From assembly GCA_019120525.1 (NCBI GenBank), contig DWUW01000102.1:1-6805 (forward strand): 6,805 nucleotides of DNA, read 5' to 3'. The notes beneath the pieces were generated by a model, which saw only the letters and a list, made by a program, of their open reading frames with translations, had not been told where the DNA came from and made no database searches. The DNA comes from Candidatus Eisenbergiella stercorigallinarum (lineage in GTDB: Bacteria; Bacillota; Clostridia; Lachnospirales; Lachnospiraceae). The position numbers and the translations under genes are program-made. Positions 1 through 5,321 of this stretch are shown piece by piece; the stretch's first letter is position 1, and every line of letters starts with the position of its first letter.

Positions 1-164
1 CGCACATCTTCCGGAAGGTTTTCCTTCGCCCACTGCCTCCTGCCCTCCCTCATATCCGCCACCGCGGCAAGACGGATATCCGGGACCTGTCCGTCCAGGA
101 TCGTCCGGCAATGTCCGCTCCCCATGTTTCCGATTCCGATGATTCCAAGCTTTACCTGTTCCAT
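1..164 (-). CDS. Gfo/Idh/MocA-family oxidoreductase, N-terminal fragment (cut by left edge)
   Basis: Only the first 54 codons are inside the window; the rest lies beyond base 1. Translation begins MEQVKLGIIGIGNMGSGHC, with a beta strand followed by GIGNMG at residues 10-15. This is the dinucleotide-binding Rossmann motif at the extreme N terminus that is typical of Gfo/Idh/MocA NAD(P)-dependent sugar or inositol dehydrogenases. The next strand, IRLAAVADM at about residues 30-38, also fits this fold, with Asp37 placed to contact the cofactor ribose. The ATG at 162-164 is preceded by an AGGAAGGG ribosome binding site. It starts 26 bases after the stop of the upstream TIM-barrel gene, so the two are probably co-transcribed. 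The substrate cannot be told from this fragment. Known members oxidise or reduce hydroxyls of sugars, inositols, uronates and glycosides. Confidence 0.85.
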   Translation of the reverse strand, partial: MEQVKLGIIGIGNMGSGHCRTILDGQVPDIRLAAVADMREGRRQWAKENLPEDV

Positions 165-190
165 TTTCTGTTCCCTTCCTTCTTTCCTTC

Positions 191-967
191 TCAGCGGTAC
201 CCGGCTGCGGCCAGATTGTCATAGCTCGTCTTCAGGCAGTCAAAGGGACTGCCCTGGCAGATATCCTGCTCCACCAGCAGGTATTCGCAGTCTGTCTTTT
301 CCAGCTGGCTGAGGATGGCGGGGAAATTCAGGTTTCCCTCCATCACGGGAGCCATGAGCTGCTCAAAGCCGCTTACCGCCATATCCTTCAGGTGTACGCA
401 GGGGATCCTTCCGGAAAGCCTTGCGATCCAGCCGCATACGTCCGCCCCTGCCGCGGCCACCCAGTAAGTATCCAGGGTAAATCCCATCTCTTCCGGCGTA
501 AAACTGTCCATCAGATATTCGATGATGCGGACCGGTTTCCCATACCCGGGGACGGCGATCTTCTGGAATTCAAAATTGTGATTGTGGTACATGAACCGTT
601 TTCCCGCCGCCGCGATCTTCTTTGCCGGTTCTTTGAAATCCTCCGCGAAATACCGGATCCATTCCGGCGTACGGTATTTTTCCGGCATCGCGCCCAGGCC
701 GATGTGATCGCAGCCGAGAATCTCATGCTCTCTGATCAGCCGGTCGGTGTCATTCAGGATCCGGTTTACATCGCTGTGGGTCAGCACGATCTTCAGGCCG
801 TTCTCCTCGCAGATCTCCCGCACCCGCTCCGGCCGGATCTCCTTCCCGATCGCGGAGATCTGTACCGTGGTATAGCCCATTTCTGCAATTTTCTTCACCG
901 TGCGGGAAAAATCCCTTTCCGTCTGGGTATAAGCCCTGACCGTATAAAGCTGTGCTCCTGTTTTCAT
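191..967 (-). CDS. Sugar phosphate isomerase/epimerase-like TIM-barrel protein (AP endonuclease family 2 fold)
   Basis: This is a complete 258-residue protein, a normal length for the xylose-isomerase-like/AP endonuclease 2 TIM-barrel superfamily. Motifs fall in the usual order: QLYTVR at 6-11, THSD at 63-66, YHNHNFEF at 127-134, LDTYWV at 165-170, HLKDM at 192-196, GNLNFP at 211-216 and LVEQD at 231-235. The Glu in FEF, Asp166, His192 and the Glu of VEQD are the expected divalent-metal and catalytic positions in this fold (known from the family, not shown here). There is no signal peptide, so it is cytoplasmic. The ATG at 965-967 has an AGGGAGG ribosome binding site six bases upstream. It is followed after 26 bases by an oxidoreductase gene and is divergent from the LacI-family gene. 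Related annotated proteins include sugar epimerases, inosose dehydratases and TIM-barrel subunits of keto-glycoside lyases. The sequence does not choose between these. Confidence 0.9.
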   Translation of the reverse strand: MKTGAQLYTVRAYTQTERDFSRTVKKIAEMGYTTVQISAIGKEIRPERVREICEENGLKIVLTHSDVNRILNDTDRLIREHEILGCDHIGLGAMPEKYRTPEWIRYFAEDFKEPAKKIAAAGKRFMYHNHNFEFQKIAVPGYGKPVRIIEYLMDSFTPEEMGFTLDTYWVAAAGADVCGWIARLSGRIPCVHLKDMAVSGFEQLMAPVMEGNLNFPAILSQLEKTDCEYLLVEQDICQGSPFDCLKTSYDNLAAAGYR

Positions 968-979
968 GCGAACCTCCCT

Positions 980-1005
980 TGGAAACGCTTTTTCTGATAA
1001 TATAA
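980..1005 (-). promoter_or_regulatory. Putative -10 box and cre/LacI-type operator ahead of the TIM-barrel gene
   Basis: On the minus strand a TATATT box (999-1004) lies immediately upstream of an imperfect palindrome with a central CG (980-994, plus strand TGGAAACGCTTTTTC). The palindrome matches the catabolite-response/LacI-family consensus TGWAANCGNTNWCA at 11 of 14 positions. It would sit across the presumed transcription start, where a repressor would block initiation. I see no good -35 box 16-18 bases upstream (best TGGCAT), so the promoter may be weak or need an activator. The arrangement is seen in the sequence; its function is inferred. Confidence 0.35.
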
Positions 1006-1048
1006 CCTGTCCTCCCCGGAAATGCCATTGCAGATGTGCACTTTTTTA

Positions 1049-1077
1049 TTGCAAATATAGCGATAGTGACGTATGCT
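1049..1077 (+). promoter_or_regulatory. Possible promoter of the LacI-family gene
   Basis: TTGCAA (1049-1054) and TATGCT (1072-1077) are separated by 17 bases. Each matches four of six positions of the primary sigma-factor consensus. A start near 1084 would give a leader of about 70 bases. This is the best pair seen upstream of the gene, but both boxes are imperfect and an alternative cannot be excluded. Confidence 0.35.
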
Positions 1078-1153
1078 GGAAAAAGCCGGATCAGCTCCGC
1101 GAACGCTTCTACACCACGAGGTTATTTTGTAAGGAAAACGGAAGGAGATTCTC

Positions 1154-2158
1154 ATGAATATTTACGATATATCCAGACTGGCGGGCGTTTCCATCGCCAC
1201 CGTTTCCAGGGTCTTAAACGGAAGCGAAAAGGTCAGCGAGGCGACCAGGCGGAAGGTCCTTGCGGTCATGGACCAGAACGGGTATACGCCCAACGCGTTT
1301 GCCAGAGGCCTGGGGCTGAATACCATGCGCACGGTGGGAATCCTGTGCGCCGATTCCTCCGACATCTACCTGGCGAAGGTCATCTATCTGCTGGAACGGG
1401 AGCTGCGCAGATGCGGCTACGCTTCCATGCTCTGCTGCACCGGATACCGGCTTGCGGAAAAGGAAAAATATCTGCAGCTCCTTCTGTCCCGCGGGGTGGA
1501 TGCCCTGATCCTGGCCGGCTCCCAGTTCATCGAGGAAAAGCAGGAGGACAACGCCTATCTGTATGAGGCCGCGAAAAAGCTCCCCGTTTTCCTCCTGAAC
1601 GGCATCCTTACCGGAAGCGGCGCCTACAGCGTGGTATGCGACGACGCCCTGGCGGTAAAAGAACTGACGGACCGGCTGCTCTCCCTTGGCAGCAGGCAGC
1701 CGGTCTTTCTCTACCGTTCCTTCAGTTACAGCGGGAAGCAGAAGCTTGCCGGTTTCCTTCGTTCCCTCGCCGAACACGGCATCCCGGAACAGGGCCGTTC
1801 CTTCCTCTGCCCTTCCGGAATCCCGGAGACAGCCCGTTTCCTGCAGGAGCTGCAGGACAGAGGCATATCCTTTGACGCCTGCCTTGCCTCTGACGACGAA
1901 TTGGCCGCCGGCGCTGTCAAATACGCCCTTCACGCCGGAAGGAAGATCCCGCAGGAGCTTCAGGTCACAGGCTACAACAATTCCCTCCTTTCCGTCTGCA
2001 GCACGCCGGAGATCACCACGGCGGACAATCGGGTGGAATTTCTGTGCTCCACGGCGGTTTCCCTGCTCATGCAGGTGCTCGCGGGAAAGGATGTTCCGGA
2101 ACGGACCATGTATTCCGCCACTTTGATCTGCCGCGCCACAACCAGACAGCCGGGATGA
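1154..2158 (+). CDS. LacI-family transcriptional repressor, likely local hexuronate/sugar regulator
   Basis: This is a full-length 334-residue LacI/GalR-family regulator. The N-terminal helix-turn-helix covers about residues 2-22 (YDISRLAGVS, then recognition helix IATVSRVLNG). The hinge region is YTPNAFARGLGLN at 44-56, with Leu53 aligned to the leucine that inserts into operator DNA in LacI and CcpA. The periplasmic-binding-protein-like ligand domain runs from TVGIL (60-64) to the end, with DALIL at 116-120, ASDDELAAGA at 245-254, VTGYNNS at 271-277 and STPEITT at 283-289. The usual GFDD/GYDD turn is GYNN here. The ATG has a GAAGGAG site seven bases upstream. The gene is divergent from the isomerase/oxidoreductase pair and convergent with uxaC. 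Bacillus ExuR, the hexuronate regulator, is also LacI-family, so an ExuR-like role fits, but control of the neighbouring isomerase pair is equally possible. The effector is unknown. Confidence 0.93.
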   Translation: MNIYDISRLAGVSIATVSRVLNGSEKVSEATRRKVLAVMDQNGYTPNAFARGLGLNTMRTVGILCADSSDIYLAKVIYLLERELRRCGYASMLCCTGYRLAEKEKYLQLLLSRGVDALILAGSQFIEEKQEDNAYLYEAAKKLPVFLLNGILTGSGAYSVVCDDALAVKELTDRLLSLGSRQPVFLYRSFSYSGKQKLAGFLRSLAEHGIPEQGRSFLCPSGIPETARFLQELQDRGISFDACLASDDELAAGAVKYALHAGRKIPQELQVTGYNNSLLSVCSTPEITTADNRVEFLCSTAVSLLMQVLAGKDVPERTMYSATLICRATTRQPG

Positions 2159-2180
2159 CATCCCGGCTGCCCCTTTTTTT
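2147..2180 (+). terminator. Rho-independent terminator overlapping the end of the LacI-family gene
   Basis: A perfect 9-bp stem (CAGCCGGGA, 2147-2155, with TCCCGGCTG, 2161-2169) encloses a 5-base loop. It is followed by CCCC and seven Ts (2174-2180). The stop codon TGA of the repressor (2156-2158) lies inside the loop, so the left arm is coding sequence. The four Cs between stem and T tract make it less than ideal. On the opposite strand the hairpin also forms, 30 bases after the uxaC stop, but no T tract follows, so it should terminate uxaC poorly. Confidence 0.7.
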
Positions 2181-2198
2181 CCGATCCTGTTCTTCCGG

Positions 2199-3614
2199 TC
2201 AGGCCTCTTCCAGGCCAAATCCAAAATAGCGTATCGCATTGTTATAGGAAATTCCCTTTATAATGCGGGACAGCATCCGTCCGTCATCCGGGAATTCCCC
2301 GTTTTCCACCCACCCGCCGATCAGCTCGCAGAGGATCCTGCGGAAATACTCATGCCTGGGATAGGAAAGGAAGCTCCTGGAATCCGTCAGCATGCCGATA
2401 AAATTGCCAAGAAGCCCCAGGTTTGCCAGGGAGGTCAGCTGCTTCAGCATGCCCGTTTTATTGTCATTGAACCACCAGGCAGAACCCTGCTGGATCTTTC
2501 CCACCGCGTCCGAGTTCTGGAAGCAGCCGAGGATGCTTCCGATCGCCTCGTCGTCGTTGGGATTCAGGCTGTAGATAATGGTCTTCGGCAGCCTGCCGTC
2601 CCGGTTCAGAAGATCCAGAAAATCCGCCAGCTGCGCGGAGGGCGCGTAATTGTTGATGCAGTCGAATCCGGTATCCGGCCCAAGAAGGCTGTACATGGAT
2701 GTATTGTTGTCCCTCTTGCAGCCATAGTGCAGCTGCATCGCCCAGCCCAGCCGGGCATACTCGCCCGCCATAAACAGCAGGAAAGCCGTCTTGAACTTCA
2801 TCTCTTCTTCTCTCGTGATCTTCTCCCCCGACAGACGCTCCGCGAAGATCTCCTCTACCTCCTCTTCCGGGGCGGGGACACACATCACATATTCCAGTCC
2901 GTGGTCGCTCGCGCGGCATCCCATCTGCGAAAAGAACGCCATCCGCTTCTTCAGCGCCTCCTTCAGATCGGCAAAGCTTCCGATCTCCATCCCGGCCGCG
3001 CTTCCCAGCCTTTTCAGATAAGCGGCATAATCCGGTTTTTCCAGGTTCATGGCTTTGTCCGGCCTCCAGGCAGGAAGTACCTGTACCTCAAAGCTGTCGT
3101 CCGCCGCAAGCTGTTTATGCCATCTCAGGTCATCCGCAGGATCGTCTGTGGTACATACCAGGGTTACGCCGGACTGCCGGATCAGGTTCCGCACGCTCAT
3201 GCCGTCTTCATGAAGCTTCTCATTGCACAGATTCCAGACTTCTTCCGCGGTTTCGCTGTTCAGCACGCCGTGATAGCCGAAGAAACGCTGCAGCTCCAGA
3301 TGGCTCCAGTGAAACAGGGGATTGCCCACGGCAACTTCCAGAGTCTCCGCCCATTTCTGGAACTTCTCCCGGTCAGGCGCGTTTCCCGTGATATAATACT
3401 CCTCCACTCCGTTGGAACGCATGGCGCGCCATTTGTAGTGGTCCCCTCCCAGCCATACCTGGGTGATGTTGTCAAACTTCCTGTCCTCCGCGATCTCCTG
3501 CGGATTGATGTGGCAGTGATAATCCAGGATCGGCATCCCTTCCGCGTAAGTATGGAAAAGCTTCTTCGCCGTTTCCGTGCTCAGCAGAAAATCCCTGTCC
3601 ATAAATGTTTTCAT
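2199..3614 (-). CDS. uxaC: Uronate isomerase (glucuronate/galacturonate isomerase)
   Basis: UxaC interconverts D-galacturonate with D-tagaturonate and D-glucuronate with D-fructuronate, the entry step of hexuronate catabolism in the cytoplasm. The 471-residue protein is close to the E. coli enzyme (about 470) and can be recognised along its whole length. Landmarks are the N-terminal FMDRDFLLSTETA, DYHCH (31-35, the HxH motif of the amidohydrolase-like barrel), GDHYKWRAMR (57-66), CTTDDP (154-159), LPAWRPD (180-186), MQLHYG (293-298) and SYPRHEYFRR (417-426). The frame stays open upstream to an ATG at 3657-3659. I chose the ATG at 3612-3614 because GGAGGG lies eight bases before it and the protein then begins as its homologues do. 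The gene has its own strong promoter facing away from uxaA and is convergent with the LacI-family gene, 40 bases apart. Confidence 0.96.
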   Translation of the reverse strand: MKTFMDRDFLLSTETAKKLFHTYAEGMPILDYHCHINPQEIAEDRKFDNITQVWLGGDHYKWRAMRSNGVEEYYITGNAPDREKFQKWAETLEVAVGNPLFHWSHLELQRFFGYHGVLNSETAEEVWNLCNEKLHEDGMSVRNLIRQSGVTLVCTTDDPADDLRWHKQLAADDSFEVQVLPAWRPDKAMNLEKPDYAAYLKRLGSAAGMEIGSFADLKEALKKRMAFFSQMGCRASDHGLEYVMCVPAPEEEVEEIFAERLSGEKITREEEMKFKTAFLLFMAGEYARLGWAMQLHYGCKRDNNTSMYSLLGPDTGFDCINNYAPSAQLADFLDLLNRDGRLPKTIIYSLNPNDDEAIGSILGCFQNSDAVGKIQQGSAWWFNDNKTGMLKQLTSLANLGLLGNFIGMLTDSRSFLSYPRHEYFRRILCELIGGWVENGEFPDDGRMLSRIIKGISYNNAIRYFGFGLEEA

Positions 3615-3622
3615 CCCAAAAT

Positions 3623-3628
3623 CCCTCC
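3623..3628 (-). promoter_or_regulatory. Ribosome binding site that fixes the uxaC start
   Basis: GGAGGG on the minus strand lies eight bases before the ATG at 3612-3614. The upstream in-frame ATG (3657-3659) lies within a few bases of the predicted transcription start, with no comparable site before it. This supports the shorter 471-residue UxaC. Confidence 0.8.
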
Positions 3629-3633
3629 ATGAT

Positions 3634-3647
3634 TGTAAATGCTTACA
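3634..3647. promoter_or_regulatory. Operator-like palindrome downstream of the uxaC promoter
   Basis: TGTAAATGCTTACA has five perfect complementary base pairs in each outer arm (TGTAA/TTACA) and a mismatched centre. It lies about 8-21 bases after the predicted uxaC transcription start, a road-block or repressor position. It differs from the LacI/cre consensus TGWAANCGNTNWCA at a single position, one base of the central CG. A near-identical site occurs at the uxaA promoter. The likely ligand is the neighbouring LacI-family protein or a CcpA-like global regulator. Confidence 0.6.
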
Positions 3648-3661
3648 CAACTTTTTCATTT

Positions 3662-3690
3662 ATTATATTCTGCGGACTAAAAAAAGTCAA
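3662..3690 (-). promoter_or_regulatory. Strong sigma-70/sigma-A-type promoter of uxaC
   Basis: On the minus strand TTGACT (3685-3690) and a perfect TATAAT (3662-3667) are separated by exactly 17 bases. Transcription would begin near 3655 and give a leader of about 40 bases that contains the operator-like palindrome and the GGAGGG site. This is the best promoter in the window. Confidence 0.78.
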
Positions 3691-3706
3691 TAAATCAGTT
3701 GACTTT
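3683..3706. repeat. Inverted repeat formed by back-to-back -35 boxes
   Basis: AAAGTCAA (3683-3690) and TTGACTTT (3699-3706) are perfect 8-bp inverted arms with an 8-base AT-rich spacer. Each arm contains the TTGACT -35 box of one divergent promoter (uxaC leftward, uxaA rightward). The symmetry may simply come from the two promoters, or may be a binding site for a dimeric regulator serving both. Confidence 0.6.
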
Positions 3707-3727
3707 ACGAACAGACTGTTGTAGCTT
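3699..3727 (+). promoter_or_regulatory. Probable promoter of uxaA-uxaB
   Basis: TTGACT (3699-3704) is a good -35 box. At 17 bases the -10 position holds TAGCTT (3722-3727), which matches only three of six positions. TATTAT at 3745-3750 is a better -10 sequence but has no matching -35. With the first pairing, transcription would start inside the palindrome at 3731-3744. The promoter looks weaker than that of uxaC. Confidence 0.45.
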
Positions 3728-3730
3728 AAA

Positions 3731-3744
3731 TGTAAGAGCTTACA
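3731..3744. promoter_or_regulatory. Operator-like palindrome at the uxaA promoter
   Basis: TGTAAGAGCTTACA has six complementary pairs flanking a single mismatched central pair, and extends by one more pair to ATGTAAGAGCTTACAT (3730-3745). It matches TGWAANCGNTNWCA at 13 of 14 positions, missing only the central C. It overlaps the predicted transcription start, so binding should repress uxaA-uxaB. Read on the minus strand, this site and the one at 3634-3647 share TGTAAGCnnTTACA, pointing to one shared regulator. Confidence 0.65.
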
Positions 3745-3757
3745 TATTATATCGTAT

Positions 3758-3763
3758 AGGAGG
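3758..3763 (+). promoter_or_regulatory. Ribosome binding site that fixes the uxaA start
   Basis: AGGAGG ends ten bases before the ATG at 3774-3776. The reading frame is open further upstream to 3699, but that stretch is promoter and operator sequence. The ATG at 3766 lies closer but is out of frame. Confidence 0.75.
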
Positions 3764-3773
3764 ATATGATTCC

Positions 3774-5288
3774 ATGAAACAGACCTGTATCCGGATCCAT
3801 CCGAAGGATACGGTAGCCGTAGCGCTTCAGCCGCTGTCTCGCGGCGCACGGGTCCGGCCGGAGGACTACGCCCCGACGGCCCCCGGCAAAGCATCCTGCG
3901 GCTTCCTTCTGAGGGAAGACATCCCCGCCGGGCATAAATTCGCTCTCCGGGACATCCCGAAGGGAACCTGCGTGATCAAATACGGGGAATCCATTGGCAT
4001 TGCCGCGCAGGACATCCCACAGGGCGCCCATGTCCACACCCATAACCTGAAAACGGCGCTGGACGGCGTTCTTACCTATGCTTATCACCCCGCGCACCCG
4101 GCTGTCTCTCCCACAGAGGAAGCCTTTTTTCAGGGCTACCGCAGGTCCGACGGAAAGGCAGGCGTGCGCAATGAGCTGTGGATCATCCCCACAGTGGGCT
4201 GCGTGAACGATGTTGCCGCGGCGATTGCGAAACGGGCGCAGGACCTGGTCAGCGGTGGCATCGACGCCGTCGTATCCTTCTCCCACCCTTACGGCTGCTC
4301 CCAGATGGGAGAGGACCAGGAAAACACCAGAAAGATCCTGGCCGACCTGATCCATCATCCCAACGCGGGCGGCGTCCTGGTCCTCGGCCTTGGCTGTGAA
4401 AACAGCAATATCGAAGTCCTGAAGGACTATATCGGCAAATATGATCCCGAACGCATCTGTTTCCTGAACGCCCAGGACTGTGAGGATGAGATCGAGGAAG
4501 GCGTCCGGCTCCTCCATTCCCTGGCGGAATACGCGGGAAAAGCGAAGCGGGAACCCATCTCCTGCAGCGAGCTTGTGATCGGCATGAAATGCGGCGGCTC
4601 CGACGGCCTGTCCGGCATCACAGCGAATCCCACGGTGGGCGGCTTTTCCGATCTGCTCATCAGTAAGGGCGGCACCACCATCCTCACCGAGGTTCCGGAG
4701 ATGTTCGGCGCGGAAAACCTTCTCATGAACCGCTGCGAAAACGAGGAGCTGTTCGACGAAACCGTGAAGCTGATCAACGATTTCAAAAACTATTTCACCT
4801 CCCATGGCCAGAGCATTTATGAGAACCCGTCTCCCGGCAACAAAAAAGGAGGCATCTCCACCCTGGAGGACAAATCCCTCGGCTGCACCCAGAAGTCCGG
4901 CTCCGCCCCGGTAAAGGGCGTGCTTTCCTACGGAGAGCCTGTGAAAAACCACGGCCTGAACCTGCTTTCCGCTCCCGGGAACGACCTGGTGGCTTCCACT
5001 GCCCTGGCGGCTTCCGGCGCGCAGATCGTCCTGTTCACCACCGGACGGGGAACGCCCTTCGCCTCCCCGGTCCCCACCGTGAAGATTTCCAGCAACACGC
5101 CCCTTTATGAAAAGAAGAAAAACTGGATCGACTTCAACTGCGGCGCGCTGCTGGAGGGAACCTCCCTCTCCGACCTTTCGGGGCAGCTGTTCGACTATGT
5201 GCTCCGTGTCGCAGGCGGGGAGCAGGTCAAATCGGAGGCGGCAGGCTTCCACGATATGGCGATCTTCAAGCAGGGCGTGACCCTGTAG
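3774..5288 (+). CDS. uxaA: Altronate dehydratase
   Basis: UxaA dehydrates D-altronate to 2-keto-3-deoxy-D-gluconate, the third step of galacturonate breakdown. The family is iron-dependent. The 504-residue protein resembles E. coli UxaA (about 495) from end to end. It has an N-terminal SAF domain at about 12-94 (GHKFAL 53-58, VIKYG 67-71, HVHTHN 86-91). The large catalytic domain follows, with VRNELWIIPTVGCVN (131-145), YGCSQ (173-177), GLGCEN (205-210), KCGGSDGLSGITANP (272-286), TEVPEMFGAE (305-314), YENPSPGNKKGG (349-360), LEDKSLGCTQK (364-374) and TTGRGTP (422-428), and an FKQGVTL C terminus like that of E. coli. The conserved cysteines and histidines are intact. Related families act on galactarate (GarD) and tagaturonate-type acids, but the match in both domains and the uxaB neighbour favour altronate. 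It leads a two-gene operon with uxaB, 33 bases apart, and is divergent from uxaC. Confidence 0.96.
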   Translation: MKQTCIRIHPKDTVAVALQPLSRGARVRPEDYAPTAPGKASCGFLLREDIPAGHKFALRDIPKGTCVIKYGESIGIAAQDIPQGAHVHTHNLKTALDGVLTYAYHPAHPAVSPTEEAFFQGYRRSDGKAGVRNELWIIPTVGCVNDVAAAIAKRAQDLVSGGIDAVVSFSHPYGCSQMGEDQENTRKILADLIHHPNAGGVLVLGLGCENSNIEVLKDYIGKYDPERICFLNAQDCEDEIEEGVRLLHSLAEYAGKAKREPISCSELVIGMKCGGSDGLSGITANPTVGGFSDLLISKGGTTILTEVPEMFGAENLLMNRCENEELFDETVKLINDFKNYFTSHGQSIYENPSPGNKKGGISTLEDKSLGCTQKSGSAPVKGVLSYGEPVKNHGLNLLSAPGNDLVASTALAASGAQIVLFTTGRGTPFASPVPTVKISSNTPLYEKKKNWIDFNCGALLEGTSLSDLSGQLFDYVLRVAGGEQVKSEAAGFHDMAIFKQGVTL

Positions 5289-5321
5289 CGAATCATCTGA
5301 AAAATATGCGGGAGAAAAAAC

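Noticed and set aside
1128..1133. TGTAAG half site just before the LacI gene as an autoregulatory operator
   Set aside because: It matches one arm of the uxa-region palindromes, but no complementary TTACA arm follows at the right spacing, so a lone six-base match is likely chance.
968..1153. A small RNA gene or riboswitch in the divergent region
   Set aside because: I see no stable hairpin followed by a T tract and no recognisable riboswitch core. Promoter and operator-like elements account for what is visible.
1214..2239. A 341-codon minus-strand frame opposite the LacI-family gene
   Set aside because: It runs through a clear LacI coding region and the terminator hairpin into uxaC, with no plausible start signal or domain.
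2352..3632. A 426-codon open frame on the plus strand opposite uxaC
   Set aside because: It is a shadow of uxaC: no ribosome binding site, no family resemblance, and an Arg/His/Val-rich composition.
3615..3659. N-terminal extension of UxaC starting at 3659 (MKKLCKHLQSWRDFG)
   Set aside because: The extension is encoded by the operator and ribosome-binding region, begins a few bases before the predicted transcription start, and is absent from the E. coli protein. The ATG at 3614 has a good GGAGGG site.
3699..3773. N-terminal extension of UxaA starting at 3699
   Set aside because: The first codons coincide with the -35 box and operator palindrome. Homologues begin near MKQTCIRIHP, and AGGAGG precedes that ATG.
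3747..5252. A 501-codon open frame on the minus strand opposite uxaA
   Set aside because: It overlaps an unmistakable uxaA almost completely. Its composition (Gly, Val, Arg, Ala, Asp-rich) is what the complement of a GC-rich third-position gene gives, and it contains no recognisable domain.
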